Shown piece by piece: positions 1 to 7,486 of a stretch of 28,714 nt of DNA (positions are counted from its first letter, which is position 1; each line of letters opens with the position of its first letter). A program made the position numbers and the translations under genes. The notes under the pieces were generated by a model that was given only the letters and a program-made list of their open reading frames with translations, made no database searches and had not been told where the DNA came from. Location of the stretch: contig SKOQ01000176.1 of assembly GCA_007119985.1 (NCBI GenBank), positions 1 through 28,714 of the forward strand. The letters run 5' to 3'. The stretch is from Marinospirillum sp. GTDB taxonomy: Bacteria > Pseudomonadota > Gammaproteobacteria > Pseudomonadales > Halomonadaceae.

Positions 1-1
1 A

Positions 2-31
2 GAAGCAGTAGAGACGAACTCACACCAGTAA
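2..31 (+). CDS. possible C-terminal tail of a gene entering from the left edge
   Basis: An open frame runs from the window edge and ends at TAA (29-31), encoding EAVETNSHQ. It would converge on ihfA, and a symmetric hairpin with A and T runs on both sides (47-75) lies between the two stops, as expected between convergent genes. Nine codons are too few to identify a family, and the frame could be chance. This is inferred only from position and from the bidirectional terminator. Confidence 0.2.
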   Translation, partial: EAVETNSHQ

Positions 32-46
32 ATTTTGGTATGACTA

Positions 47-75
47 TTAAAAAGGGCCTCTTCGGCCCTTTTTAA
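47..75. terminator. bidirectional intrinsic terminator after ihfA
   Basis: A 12-bp perfect inverted repeat (arms 47-58 and 64-75, core AAAGGGCC/GGCCCTTT) encloses the loop TCTTC, with A runs on the left and T runs on the right. It therefore has a U tract whichever strand is read. It begins 8 bases beyond the ihfA stop and closes the minus-strand translation operon. Confidence 0.9.
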
Positions 76-82
76 TGAGTGG

Positions 83-388
83 CTATTCGGCTTTTTGTAT
101 AGGCAGCTTCTCAACCAATCCTTTCAGTTTTTGTCCTGCCTTAAAAGTGACCACGCGCCGAGCTGAAATCGGGATCTCCTCGCCGGTTTTTGGATTCCGG
201 CCTGGGCGTTCGCTCTTATCACGCAGATCAAAGTTGCCAAAGCCAGAAAGCTTAACCTGTTCGTTGTCTTTCAGCGCTTCACGGATTTCACTAAAAAAAT
301 GCTCGACCATTTCTTTGGCATCGTTTTTGGTGAATCCGAGTTCGCTAATCAGTTTTTCAGTGAGTTCTGCTTTGGTGAGTGCGCCCAT
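83..388 (-). CDS. ihfA: integration host factor subunit alpha
   Basis: The 101-residue protein is the alpha subunit of IHF, a heterodimeric nucleoid protein that bends DNA sharply at specific sites in recombination, replication and transcription. The DNABII hallmarks are clear: a KLSGFGNFDLR segment near residues 46-56, then RPGRNPKTGEEIPI, the beta-arm whose proline intercalates into DNA, then ARRVVTF. Length matches the E. coli protein (99 residues). AAAGGAG sits about 6 bases before the ATG. The gene follows pheT as in E. coli, but a strong terminator (468-506) separates the two and a separate promoter lies between them, so most ihfA transcription probably starts locally. Confidence 0.97.
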   Translation of the reverse strand: MGALTKAELTEKLISELGFTKNDAKEMVEHFFSEIREALKDNEQVKLSGFGNFDLRDKSERPGRNPKTGEEIPISARRVVTFKAGQKLKGLVEKLPIQKAE

Positions 389-415
389 ACGATGCTCCTT
401 TCAGTGTGGCGATGC

Positions 416-454
416 TATATACCCAACATTGCAGTGAGATCAAGGGCTTGTCAA
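416..454 (-). promoter_or_regulatory. candidate ihfA promoter region
   Basis: On the minus strand a perfect TTGACA lies at 449-454, 17 bases from CAATGT (426-431). An overlapping alternative is TTGATC (438-443), 16 bases from TATATA (416-421). Either would start transcription just upstream of the ihfA ribosome-binding site and downstream of the pheT terminator. Which one is used cannot be decided by eye. Confidence 0.55.
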
Positions 455-467
455 GTTTTGTCTGTAC

Positions 468-506
468 AAAAAAAGCCCCAGCTCATCCTCGAGTCTGGGG
501 CTTTTT
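468..506 (-). terminator. intrinsic terminator after pheT
   Basis: A 12-bp perfect stem (470-481 with 495-506, AAAAAGCCCCAG/CTGGGGCTTTTT) encloses a 13-base loop. Read on the minus strand it is followed by seven T. It lies 18 bases after the pheT stop and isolates pheT from ihfA. Confidence 0.9.
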
Positions 507-524
507 GTGGTTGGGATGTGAGCT

Positions 525-2909
525 TTAACGCAGCGTGGCAGCGAAGCGCTGTTGCAGCATAGCAAGTAGCTGTTCGAGCTGGCTGTTGATTTCTTCATCC
601 TTGAGCGTGCGTTCTGGGTGCTGCCAAGTCAGGCCAAGCGCGAGGCTCTTTTTGCCTTCTGCGAGGTTCTTGCCTTGATAAACATCAAACAGGTGGACGC
701 GCTTCAAGCTGCTCTCGGCCTCTTGTTCGATGGCTTGCACCAGTTCACCGACCTGCTGGTGTTGATCGACAACCAATGCAAGGTCACGGCGCATTTCAGG
801 GAAGCGTGAGAGGCCTTCAAAGCGGGCGATGTGTCCTTGCATCAGCTGCTGTAGCTGAATTTCAAACACAAAGGCCGTGCCTTTGAGATCAAAGTGGCCG
901 GCCACTTGAGGGTGGAGCGCACCGATCCAGCCCGCTTCTTGCCAGCCTTGCGGCGTGAGGCGACTGATCTTGGCACTTTGGCCTGGATGCAGAGCAGGGT
1001 GCTGGGCCGCCTCAAAGCGCCACTCGCTGGCTTGGCCGCCGAGTTGCAGTAGAGCTTCAAGATCACCTTTTAAGTCAAAGAAATCGACCTTGTCTTGGCC
1101 ATCACACCAAGTCTCTGCGTGACGGGGGCCAGCAATCAAACCCGCCAGCATCGGCTCTTGTTGGAGTTGATCGGCTTCGGGAACAAAGCGTAAACCTGTC
1201 TCAAAAAGGCGCACACGGGCTTGTTGACGCTTTTGGTTGTGGGCGAGGGTTTTGGCCAGGCCCGGAATCAAGCTGGTGCGCATCACGGCAAGATCACTGG
1301 AGATCGGGTTGCTTAGCGCTAAAGGTGGATGCGCTGGATCGCAGATCTGCGCAGAGGCGGCATCAATGAAGCTATAGGTGATGGCCTCTTGGAAATCACG
1401 CGCGACCAAGGCTTGGCGCAAGCGACGTAGGCTGACTTGAGATTCTGGCGTGCTTTGAATCAGCAAAGGCGCAGTGGGCGCGGTGGTGGGCAAGCGATCA
1501 TAGCCGTAGACGCGGGCGACTTCTTCGATCAGATCAACTTCAATACTGAGATCAAAGCGGAAGCTGGGGGCTAAAGCCAGCCAGCCTTCGCTGACTTCCT
1601 GCACCTGTAAGCCAAGACGCTCGAGAATCTCGCTAACTTCGGCATTAGGCAGATGACAGGCCAGCAGTTGATCAAGTCGTGAACGGCGCAGCAGGATTTC
1701 AGCGCGCTCAGGCAGGTGAGCCTGACTCGTGCAATCGACTGTGGGGCCAGCCTGACCGCCACTGATCTCTAGGATCAGTTGTGTGGCGCGCTCCATTGCG
1801 CGTTCTTGCAGGGCGAAATCAACGCCGCGTTCAAAGCGGTGCGAAGAATCAGTATGCAGGCCGTAGCGTCGCGCCTGACCGGCGAGCGAAAGGGGATCAA
1901 AGTAGGCGACTTCGAGCAGGATATCCTGAGTCGAGTCTGAACAGCCGCTGGCTTCGCCTCCCATAATGCCAGCCAGGGCGAGGGCTTTGCTGTGATCGGC
2001 AATGACCAGACTGGAGGGATCGAGGGTGATCTCTTGGCCATCGAGCAGGGTTAGCTTCTCTTCTGGCTCTGCAAAGCGTACGCGAATGCCTTGATCAATC
2101 TGCGCTAAATCAAAGGCATGCAGGGGCTGGCCGAGTTCGAGCATCACATAGTTGGTCACATCGACCAGTGGATCAATGCTGCGCACACCGCTGCGACGCA
2201 GACGCTCTTGCATCCATAAAGGTGTGCTCGCTTGTGGGTTGACCCCGCGAATCACTCGGCCTAAATAGCGTGGACAGGCCGCAGGTGCGAGCACCTCAAT
2301 GCTGGGTGTGTCTTCTAGGCTGACTTCGGTGGTGTTGCGCACGGGCGGCGTGACGCTGATGCGATTGAGCACACCCACTTCACGCGCTAAGCCAGCAATC
2401 GAGAGGCAATCGCTGCGATTGGGGGTCAGATCAACATCAAAGATATGATCATCTAGCTGTAGATAGGCACGCAGATCGGCACCAACAGGGGCGTCTGCTG
2501 CCAACTCCATGATGCCATCATGGGATTCAGAAAGGCCGAGCTCCTGCTCAGAAGAGAGCATGCCGTGGGATTCGACTTGGCGCAGCTTGGCCTTTTTGAT
2601 TTTGAAATCGCCGGGTAAAACGGCGCCGATCTGGGCAAAGGCGGTTTTGAGGCCAGCGCGCGCATTGGGGGCACCACAGACAACCTGATGGGTGGTGTGA
2701 CCATCGCTGACTTGGCAGACTTGGAGTTTGTCGGCATTGGGGTGAGGCTCAGCGCTGATGATTTCACCAACGATGACGCCAGAGAAGACGCCAGCGGCAG
2801 GTTCGAGGCTATCGACTTCGAGGCCGGCCAGCGAGAGCTGAGTATCGAGTTCTGCGGTGGTAATGGCAGGGTTCACCCATTCGCGCAGCCAGAGTTCACT
2901 GAATTTCAT
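525..2909 (-). CDS. pheT: phenylalanine--tRNA ligase beta subunit
   Basis: The 794-residue protein (E. coli PheT 795) forms the alpha2beta2 phenylalanyl-tRNA synthetase with PheS. Domains in order: an N-terminal OB-fold tRNA-binding domain (about residues 40-150, with HPNADKLQVCQV), the B3/B4 editing domain that hydrolyses mischarged Tyr-tRNA(Phe), the B5 domain (around 400-475), an inactive synthetase-like core, and a C-terminal ferredoxin-fold anticodon-binding domain (FPEMRRDLALVVD near 710). It starts at ATG with AAGGA about 9 bases upstream, 29 bases after the pheS stop, so the pair is co-transcribed. A terminator follows directly. Confidence 0.98.
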   Translation of the reverse strand: MKFSELWLREWVNPAITTAELDTQLSLAGLEVDSLEPAAGVFSGVIVGEIISAEPHPNADKLQVCQVSDGHTTHQVVCGAPNARAGLKTAFAQIGAVLPGDFKIKKAKLRQVESHGMLSSEQELGLSESHDGIMELAADAPVGADLRAYLQLDDHIFDVDLTPNRSDCLSIAGLAREVGVLNRISVTPPVRNTTEVSLEDTPSIEVLAPAACPRYLGRVIRGVNPQASTPLWMQERLRRSGVRSIDPLVDVTNYVMLELGQPLHAFDLAQIDQGIRVRFAEPEEKLTLLDGQEITLDPSSLVIADHSKALALAGIMGGEASGCSDSTQDILLEVAYFDPLSLAGQARRYGLHTDSSHRFERGVDFALQERAMERATQLILEISGGQAGPTVDCTSQAHLPERAEILLRRSRLDQLLACHLPNAEVSEILERLGLQVQEVSEGWLALAPSFRFDLSIEVDLIEEVARVYGYDRLPTTAPTAPLLIQSTPESQVSLRRLRQALVARDFQEAITYSFIDAASAQICDPAHPPLALSNPISSDLAVMRTSLIPGLAKTLAHNQKRQQARVRLFETGLRFVPEADQLQQEPMLAGLIAGPRHAETWCDGQDKVDFFDLKGDLEALLQLGGQASEWRFEAAQHPALHPGQSAKISRLTPQGWQEAGWIGALHPQVAGHFDLKGTAFVFEIQLQQLMQGHIARFEGLSRFPEMRRDLALVVDQHQQVGELVQAIEQEAESSLKRVHLFDVYQGKNLAEGKKSLALGLTWQHPERTLKDEEINSQLEQLLAMLQQRFAATLR

Positions 2910-2938
2910 GATGTGTTTCCTTATCAGACAAGGTGCGC

Positions 2939-3952
2939 TTAGCGCAGCTGGCTTAAGAATTTGATGTCGTTATCGAAAAAGAGACGCAGATCATCTACGC
3001 CATAACGCAGCATGGCAAGACGCTCGACACCCATACCAAAAGCAAAGCCAGTAAAGCGTTCAGGATCAATGTTCGACATCGTCAGCACCTTGGGGTGGAC
3101 CATGCCGCAGCCGAGCACTTCAAGCCAGCGACCATCGCCTCGGTCGACATCGACTTCTATCGAGGGCTCGGTAAATGGGAAGTAGGAAGGGCGAAAACGT
3201 ACGCGCAGATCCTGCTCGAAAAAGGCTTGTAAGAACTGGTGCAGAATGCCTTTGAGATCAGCAAAGCTGATGTTTTCGTCGATAAATAACCCCTCGACCT
3301 GATGGAACATCGGTGAGTGGGTCATATCGGAATCGCAGCGATAGACGCGCCCTGGGCAGAGAATGCGCATGGGCGGTTGCTGGCTTTCCATGCTGCGTAC
3401 CTGCACTGGTGAGGTGTGCGTGCGCAGGAGGGTATGGGCGTCAAAATAGAAGGTGTCGTGCATCGCCCGAGCGGGGTGGTGCGCGGGAATATTCAGTGCT
3501 TCAAAGTTGTGGTAGTCATCTTCAACTTCAGGGCCTTCAGCGACGGTAAAGCCAATGCTGGCAAAAAAATCTTCAATACGCTGAATGGTCTTGGTGACAG
3601 GATGCAGCCCGCCGAGTTGTGCTTGGCGTCCTGGTAGGGTGATATCGATCTGCTCTGCGGCGAGTTGTGCGGCCAGTGCAGCGCTTTCAAGGGCTTCTTT
3701 GTGCGCTTGCAGGGCTTGCTGAACCTGTTGTTTGGCTTGATTGATGATATCGCCGGCCTTGGGGCGGTCTTCTGGTGCGAGCTGCCCCAGTCCTTTGAGC
3801 AGGCTGGTGAGCTCTCCTTTTTTGCCCAAAAACTGGACTCTTAGGGCTTCCAGCGTCGCTATATCTTGAGCCTGGGTGATCTGCTCGAGGGCGCGGCTAA
3901 CCTGTTCTTGAAGGTTGAGACCTTCTAAAGACAGGGGGGAGAGGTTTTCCAT
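2939..3952 (-). CDS. pheS: phenylalanine--tRNA ligase alpha subunit
   Basis: Catalytic alpha subunit of phenylalanyl-tRNA synthetase. It has an N-terminal coiled-coil arm (about residues 1-90) that binds tRNA(Phe), then a class II core: motif 1 near EGPEVEDDYHNFEALN, motif 2 in the stretch ending RILCPGRVYRCDSD, and motif 3 in GFAFGMGVERLAMLRYG. I place the start at ATG 3952 (337 residues) because TTGGAG lies 8 bases upstream. An in-frame GTG at 3958 is too close to that site. An attenuator-like terminator lies upstream, and pheT follows after 29 bases. Confidence 0.97.
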   Translation of the reverse strand: MENLSPLSLEGLNLQEQVSRALEQITQAQDIATLEALRVQFLGKKGELTSLLKGLGQLAPEDRPKAGDIINQAKQQVQQALQAHKEALESAALAAQLAAEQIDITLPGRQAQLGGLHPVTKTIQRIEDFFASIGFTVAEGPEVEDDYHNFEALNIPAHHPARAMHDTFYFDAHTLLRTHTSPVQVRSMESQQPPMRILCPGRVYRCDSDMTHSPMFHQVEGLFIDENISFADLKGILHQFLQAFFEQDLRVRFRPSYFPFTEPSIEVDVDRGDGRWLEVLGCGMVHPKVLTMSNIDPERFTGFAFGMGVERLAMLRYGVDDLRLFFDNDIKFLSQLR

Positions 3953-4001
3953 CTGCACAACTCCAATGAAAGGTGTAAGGAGATCGTTAAAATCAGCACG
4001 T

Positions 4002-4031
4002 AAAAAAGGGGAAGAGCCTAGCCCTTCCCCT
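4002..4031 (-). terminator. terminator or attenuator between rplT and pheS
   Basis: On the minus strand an 8-bp stem (4024-4031 with 4007-4014) with a small inner GC pair is followed by TTTTTT. It sits between the rplT stop and pheS, where E. coli carries the PheM-leader attenuator of pheST. It should lower read-through into pheST. Whether it is regulated is unknown, because no classical Phe-rich leader peptide lies upstream. Confidence 0.75.
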
Positions 4032-4091
4032 GATCAATACTTTTAACCTTGCGGGCTAAAAGCGAGCTTTTGCAAGCTAAGTGCTAAAAAA

Positions 4092-4448
4092 TCAGGCTAA
4101 GGCCGCTTTTGATTTTTCAACAATGGCTGCAAAAGTGGCTTGATCGTGAACAGCGATATCAGCCAGAACCTTACGGTCGATGGTGATATCTGCTTTCTTC
4201 AAGCCAGAGATGAAACGGCTGTAAGACATGCCGTTCATGCGAGTGGCAGCGTTGATACGCGCAATCCACAGCGCACGGAACTGACGCTTACGTACACGAC
4301 GGTCGCGGTAAGCGTACTGGCCAGCTTTGATAACAGCTTGCTTAGCAACGCGGAATACACGACTACGGGCACCGTAGTAGCCTTTCGCTAGCTTGAGGAT
4401 TTTTTTGTGGCGACGACGCGCCTGAACACCACGTTTAACACGGGCCAT
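4092..4448 (-). CDS. rplT: 50S ribosomal protein L20
   Basis: The 118-residue protein has the length and sequence of L20, beginning MARVKRGVQARRRHKKILKLA. L20 has a very basic N-terminal extension (about residues 1-58) that threads into 23S rRNA and a helical globular C-terminal domain. It is needed early in 50S assembly. In E. coli it also represses translation of rpmI and, by coupling, itself by binding the leader RNA. AGGAG lies before the ATG, 38 bases after rpmI. Confidence 0.98.
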   Translation of the reverse strand: MARVKRGVQARRRHKKILKLAKGYYGARSRVFRVAKQAVIKAGQYAYRDRRVRKRQFRALWIARINAATRMNGMSYSRFISGLKKADITIDRKVLADIAVHDQATFAAIVEKSKAALA

Positions 4449-4486
4449 AACAACAGACTCCTGACAAAAATAAAAAAGAAAAAGAC

Positions 4487-4681
4487 TTAGACGCTAGGGA
4501 GCATACGCTTGATTAATGGCAGGTCAGCAGCAGAAATCTGCTTCATGCCACGCAGCTGACGCTTACGCTTAGGGCTTTTCTTAGTCAGGATGTGGCTACG
4601 GAAAGACTGCTTGTGCTTGAAGCCTTTTGCTGTTGGCTTGAAGCGCTTGCGCGCACCACTGTTTGATTTAATCTTTGGCAT
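4487..4681 (-). CDS. rpmI: 50S ribosomal protein L35
   Basis: The 64-residue protein (E. coli L35 has 65) is strongly basic and begins MPKIKSNSGARKRFK, with the family segment HILTKKSPKRKRQLRG. It is a small 23S rRNA-binding protein of the large subunit. The conserved order infC-rpmI-rplT supports the call. TGGAG lies 9 bases before the ATG, and a hairpin (4700-4714) stands just upstream of that site inside a 126-base structured leader. Confidence 0.97.
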   Translation of the reverse strand: MPKIKSNSGARKRFKPTAKGFKHKQSFRSHILTKKSPKRKRQLRGMKQISAADLPLIKRMLPSV

Positions 4682-4699
4682 TACTTTAACTCCACAAGT

Positions 4700-4800
4700 G
4701 CATTCTAAGAATGCGTTTCAAGGGATGGGGCATGATCCAAGCCCATAAATAAACACACTCCTGCTCAGCTTGGCATCACCGATGCTTGAACTCAGCAGGA
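4700..4800 (-). promoter_or_regulatory. structured rpmI leader, possible L20 operator
   Basis: Between infC and rpmI the minus strand can fold a long irregular hairpin: TCCTGCT (4794-4800) pairs with AGCAGGA (4759-4765), with a G.G mismatch, four more pairs and an inner GCATC/GATGC stem. A second hairpin, GCATT/AATGC (4700-4714), sits just before the rpmI ribosome-binding site. In E. coli, L20 regulates rpmI-rplT through irregular stems and a pseudoknot in this interval. The hairpins are seen; the L20 role is inferred from position. Confidence 0.4.
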
Positions 4801-4807
4801 GAGGGGA

Positions 4808-5353
4808 TCATTTCTTCTTGGGTGCGATCATCATGACCATTTGACGGCCCTCTAGGCGAGGACGCGATTCAACGACCACTGTATCTCCCAATTCTTCTTC
4901 GATTCTTTGATAGAGACGCAGACCAATATCTTGGTGTGCCATCTCACGACCGCGGAAGCGAAGCGTGATTTTAACCTTATCGCCTTCTTCAAGGAAGCGT
5001 TTTACGTTACGGAACTTGATTTGGTAGTCACCTTCTTCAGTTCCGGGACGGAATTTCACTTCTTTGATCTGGATTTGTTTCTGTTTTTTCTTCTGAGCAT
5101 TTTTGGCTTTCTTTTGCTCAAACAGATACTTGCCATAATCCATAATCTTACAGACGATGGGATCGGCTTCTGAAATCTTGACCAGATCCAATCCGGCTTC
5201 TGCGGCTTTATCCAGGGCCTCTTGTAAAGGAACAACGCCGATCTGTTCGCCTTCGTGGCCGATCAGACGGACTTCAGTGGCTTGGATATTCTCATTGATT
5301 GGGGGCAGATTTTTCTTAGGATCCCGCCCTCTCATTGGATTAGCGCGCTTGAT
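4808..5353 (-). CDS. infC: translation initiation factor IF-3
   Basis: IF-3 binds the 30S subunit, prevents subunit joining and rejects non-canonical start codons. The N-terminal domain (PINENIQATEVRLIGHEGEQ onward) is joined by a Lys-rich linker to the C-terminal domain (IQIKEVKFRPGTEEGDYQIKFRN to the MIAPKKK end). The first in-frame ATG (5335) has no ribosome-binding site. GGAG (5362-5365) lies 8 bases before an in-frame ATC at 5351-5353, which would add IKRANP and align with the IKR/IKGG starts of relatives. I therefore annotate an AUC start and 181 residues. E. coli infC uses AUU, which lets IF-3 repress its own translation, and AUC would work alike. Confidence 0.93.
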   Translation of the reverse strand: MKRANPMRGRDPKKNLPPINENIQATEVRLIGHEGEQIGVVPLQEALDKAAEAGLDLVKISEADPIVCKIMDYGKYLFEQKKAKNAQKKKQKQIQIKEVKFRPGTEEGDYQIKFRNVKRFLEEGDKVKITLRFRGREMAHQDIGLRLYQRIEEELGDTVVVESRPRLEGRQMVMMIAPKKK

Positions 5354-5399
5354 TGTTGTATCTCCATTTTGTTTGGTTGATCAGCAGGCTGGTTTGCGC

Positions 5400-5441
5400 T
5401 TCTTGAGCCTCACGCCCTGCGTTGGGGTGAGGTCTCAAGAA
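5400..5441 (-). other. long hairpin between thrS and infC
   Basis: Arms 5400-5417 and 5424-5441 form 17 base pairs interrupted by two single-base bulges (5414 and 5433), with the 6-base loop TGCGTT. No U tract follows on the minus strand, so it does not look like an intrinsic terminator. It stands 10 bases beyond the thrS stop, before the infC ribosome-binding site. An RNase III-type processing site or an mRNA stabiliser between the two cistrons would fit, but this is inference. Confidence 0.6.
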
Positions 5442-5450
5442 ATCAGCTCT

Positions 5451-7349
5451 TTAGAACGTGCGTTCGAGGAGCTTAGCTTGCAGTGTTGCTAAATCATAAT
5501 TGCCTAGGTTGTCACCGTGACGGGTTCTCACCGAGACAGTGCGCGATTCTACTTCTTTGTCACCGACGACAAGCAAGTAAGGAACCTTCGCTAGGGTATG
5601 CTCTCTGATTTTAAAGCCTATCTTCTCATTTCTCAAGTCGGTTTCGATGCGAATGCCTTGGGCATGGCAGATTTGCGCTAATTCTTGTGCGTAATCAGCC
5701 TGCTTGTCGGTAATATTCATCACCACTGCTTGCACTGGAGCCAGCCAGGTGGGCAGATCGCCGGCATAGTGTTCGATCAGAATGCCAATAAAGCGCTCAA
5801 AGGAGCCTAGAATAGCACGGTGCAGCATGACTGGGTTTTTGCGCTGGCCATCTTCGGCGACATATTGAGACCCGAGGCGACCTGGTAAGACGAAATCAAG
5901 CTGTAAGGTACCGCACTGCCAGACGCGGCCGAGGCAGTCACGCAGCGAGAACTCGATTTTAGGCCCGTAGAAGGCTCCTTCGCCAGGCTGTAAATCCCAA
6001 GGTTTGCCGATTTTGTTCAGCGCGTGCTCTAAAGCATGTTCGGCTTTATCCCACAGGCTGTCATCGCCAATCCGGCCTTCAGGGCGCGTGGATAGTTTGA
6101 GCTCAACATCGGTAAAGCCAAAGTCGCGGTAGACATCGAGCGTCAGCTGGATAAAGCGTGCGGCCTCGTCTTCCATCTGCTCTTCTGTACAGAAGATATG
6201 GGCATCGTCTTGAGTAAAGCCACGTACGCGCATTAAGCCATGCAGTGAACCTGAAGGCTCGTTGCGGTGGCAGGAGCCAAATTCAGCCATACGCAGGGGG
6301 AGATCACGGTAGCTTTTCAGGCCTTGATTAAAGATCTGCAGGTGGCAAGGGCAGTTCATCGGCTTGATGGCGTAATCCCGATGCTCAGAAACCGTGGTGA
6401 ACATATTGGACTGGTAGTGTTCCCAGTGGCCGGAACGTTCCCAGAGTACCTTATCGACAACCTGGGGTGTCTTGACCTCTTGGTAGCCATTGTTGCGCAG
6501 AATGCCGCGCATATAGGTTTCCAGGGTTTGGTAGAGGGTCCAGCCATTGGCATGCCAGAACACCATGCCGGGCGCTTCGTCTTGGATGTGGAAGAGATCC
6601 ATGCGTTTCGCCAGTTTACGGTGATCTCGCTTTTCGGCTTCTTCCAGACGATGTAGATAGGCTTTGAGTTCTTTTTTATCGCCCCAGCAGGTGCCGTAAA
6701 TGCGCTGCAGCATCTTGTTCTTCGAGTCACCGCGCCAATAGGCACCAGAGACGCGCATGAGTTTGAAGGCTTTGATCTTACCGGTGCTGGGCACATGCGG
6801 GCCACGGCACAGATCGGTGAAATCCCCTTGGCGGTAGAGAGACAGAATCTCATGCGCGGGAATGTCGCGGATGATTTCGGCCTTGTAGTATTCGCCTTGC
6901 TCTTCAAAGAAGCGGATGGCTTCATCGCGCGTCAGGGTGAAGCGCTCGACCTGAATGTCCTCTTGGACCAGCTCGGCCATTTTTTTCTCGATGGCGAGCA
7001 GATCTTCAGGCGTAAAGGCCTCTTCGCTATCAAAGTCATAATAGAAGCCGTCTTCGATGACTGGGCCGATGGTGACTTGCACCTGAGGGAAGAGCTTTTT
7101 CACTGCCATTGCCATCAAGTGGGCGCAGGAGTGACGCAGCACTTCAAGGCCCTCTGCATCCTTGGCGGTGATAATTGACAGTTGGGTGTCTTCTTCGATC
7201 AAGAAGCTGGTGTCGACAGCTTGGTCTTGGATCTTGCCGGCCAGTGCGGCTTTGGCAAGGCCAGCGCCGATGGATTCGGCGACCTGAGCGACAGTGACGG
7301 GGTGTTCAAAAGGACGTTGGCTTCCGTCTGGAAGAGTAATGACAGGCAT
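5451..7349 (-). CDS. thrS: threonine--tRNA ligase
   Basis: Class II synthetase that charges tRNA(Thr), 632 residues (E. coli 642). In order: a TGS domain from MPVITLPDGS, the editing domain that clears Ser-tRNA(Thr) (RHSCAH, then GPVIEDGFYYD), the catalytic core (KPMNCPCH with a zinc ligand, and the motif 2 region around RNEPSGSLHGLMRVRGF), and the anticodon-binding domain (WLAPVQAVVMNITD to the end). Start chosen at ATG 7349: AGGA lies 6 bases upstream and homologues begin MPVITL. Longer in-frame starts would run into the leader hairpin. It heads the operon, and the leader carries two tRNA(Thr)-like hairpins, so translational autorepression is likely. Confidence 0.97.
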   Translation of the reverse strand: MPVITLPDGSQRPFEHPVTVAQVAESIGAGLAKAALAGKIQDQAVDTSFLIEEDTQLSIITAKDAEGLEVLRHSCAHLMAMAVKKLFPQVQVTIGPVIEDGFYYDFDSEEAFTPEDLLAIEKKMAELVQEDIQVERFTLTRDEAIRFFEEQGEYYKAEIIRDIPAHEILSLYRQGDFTDLCRGPHVPSTGKIKAFKLMRVSGAYWRGDSKNKMLQRIYGTCWGDKKELKAYLHRLEEAEKRDHRKLAKRMDLFHIQDEAPGMVFWHANGWTLYQTLETYMRGILRNNGYQEVKTPQVVDKVLWERSGHWEHYQSNMFTTVSEHRDYAIKPMNCPCHLQIFNQGLKSYRDLPLRMAEFGSCHRNEPSGSLHGLMRVRGFTQDDAHIFCTEEQMEDEAARFIQLTLDVYRDFGFTDVELKLSTRPEGRIGDDSLWDKAEHALEHALNKIGKPWDLQPGEGAFYGPKIEFSLRDCLGRVWQCGTLQLDFVLPGRLGSQYVAEDGQRKNPVMLHRAILGSFERFIGILIEHYAGDLPTWLAPVQAVVMNITDKQADYAQELAQICHAQGIRIETDLRNEKIGFKIREHTLAKVPYLLVVGDKEVESRTVSVRTRHGDNLGNYDLATLQAKLLERTF

Positions 7350-7367
7350 GATGGTTCCTGAGCAGTG

Positions 7368-7445
7368 GTGTCCCTTACGAGAGGACACTTGGTGTTTTAA
7401 AAATCGCTTTTTCTCCGCGTTTGGCGCCCCTCAAACGAAGAGGAG
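7368..7445 (-). promoter_or_regulatory. thrS translational operator with two anticodon-arm mimics
   Basis: Hairpin A (7368-7388, minus) has a 7-bp stem and the 7-base loop CTCGTAA, which reads as a tRNA(Thr) anticodon loop with CGU at positions 34-36. CGU falls at -30 to -28 from the thrS ATG, and the hairpin ends 8 bases before the AGGA site. Hairpin B (7427-7445) has a 6-bp stem and the 7-base loop TTCGTTT, again with CGU in the anticodon position. A 38-base linker separates them. In E. coli a ThrRS dimer binds a similar leader as if it were tRNA and blocks ribosome binding. The structures are seen; the function is inferred from that precedent. Confidence 0.8.
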
Positions 7446-7486
7446 ACTTTCCCAAGGCGGTGCATAAGCGGCGAAGCAAGTAGATG

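Noticed and set aside
1..30. CACACCA near the left edge as a possible tRNA 3' end
   Set aside because: No T-arm GTTCGA sequence precedes it and no acceptor pairing is possible within the window.
5336..5368. An 11-codon upstream frame (MEIQQSSALIQ) ending at an ATGA overlap with the infC ATG
   Set aside because: Its own ATG has no ribosome-binding site, and the AUC start explains the GGAG better.
6356..6925. A 189-codon open frame within thrS in another frame
   Set aside because: It lies fully inside conserved ThrRS coding sequence and its composition is that of a frame-shifted shadow.
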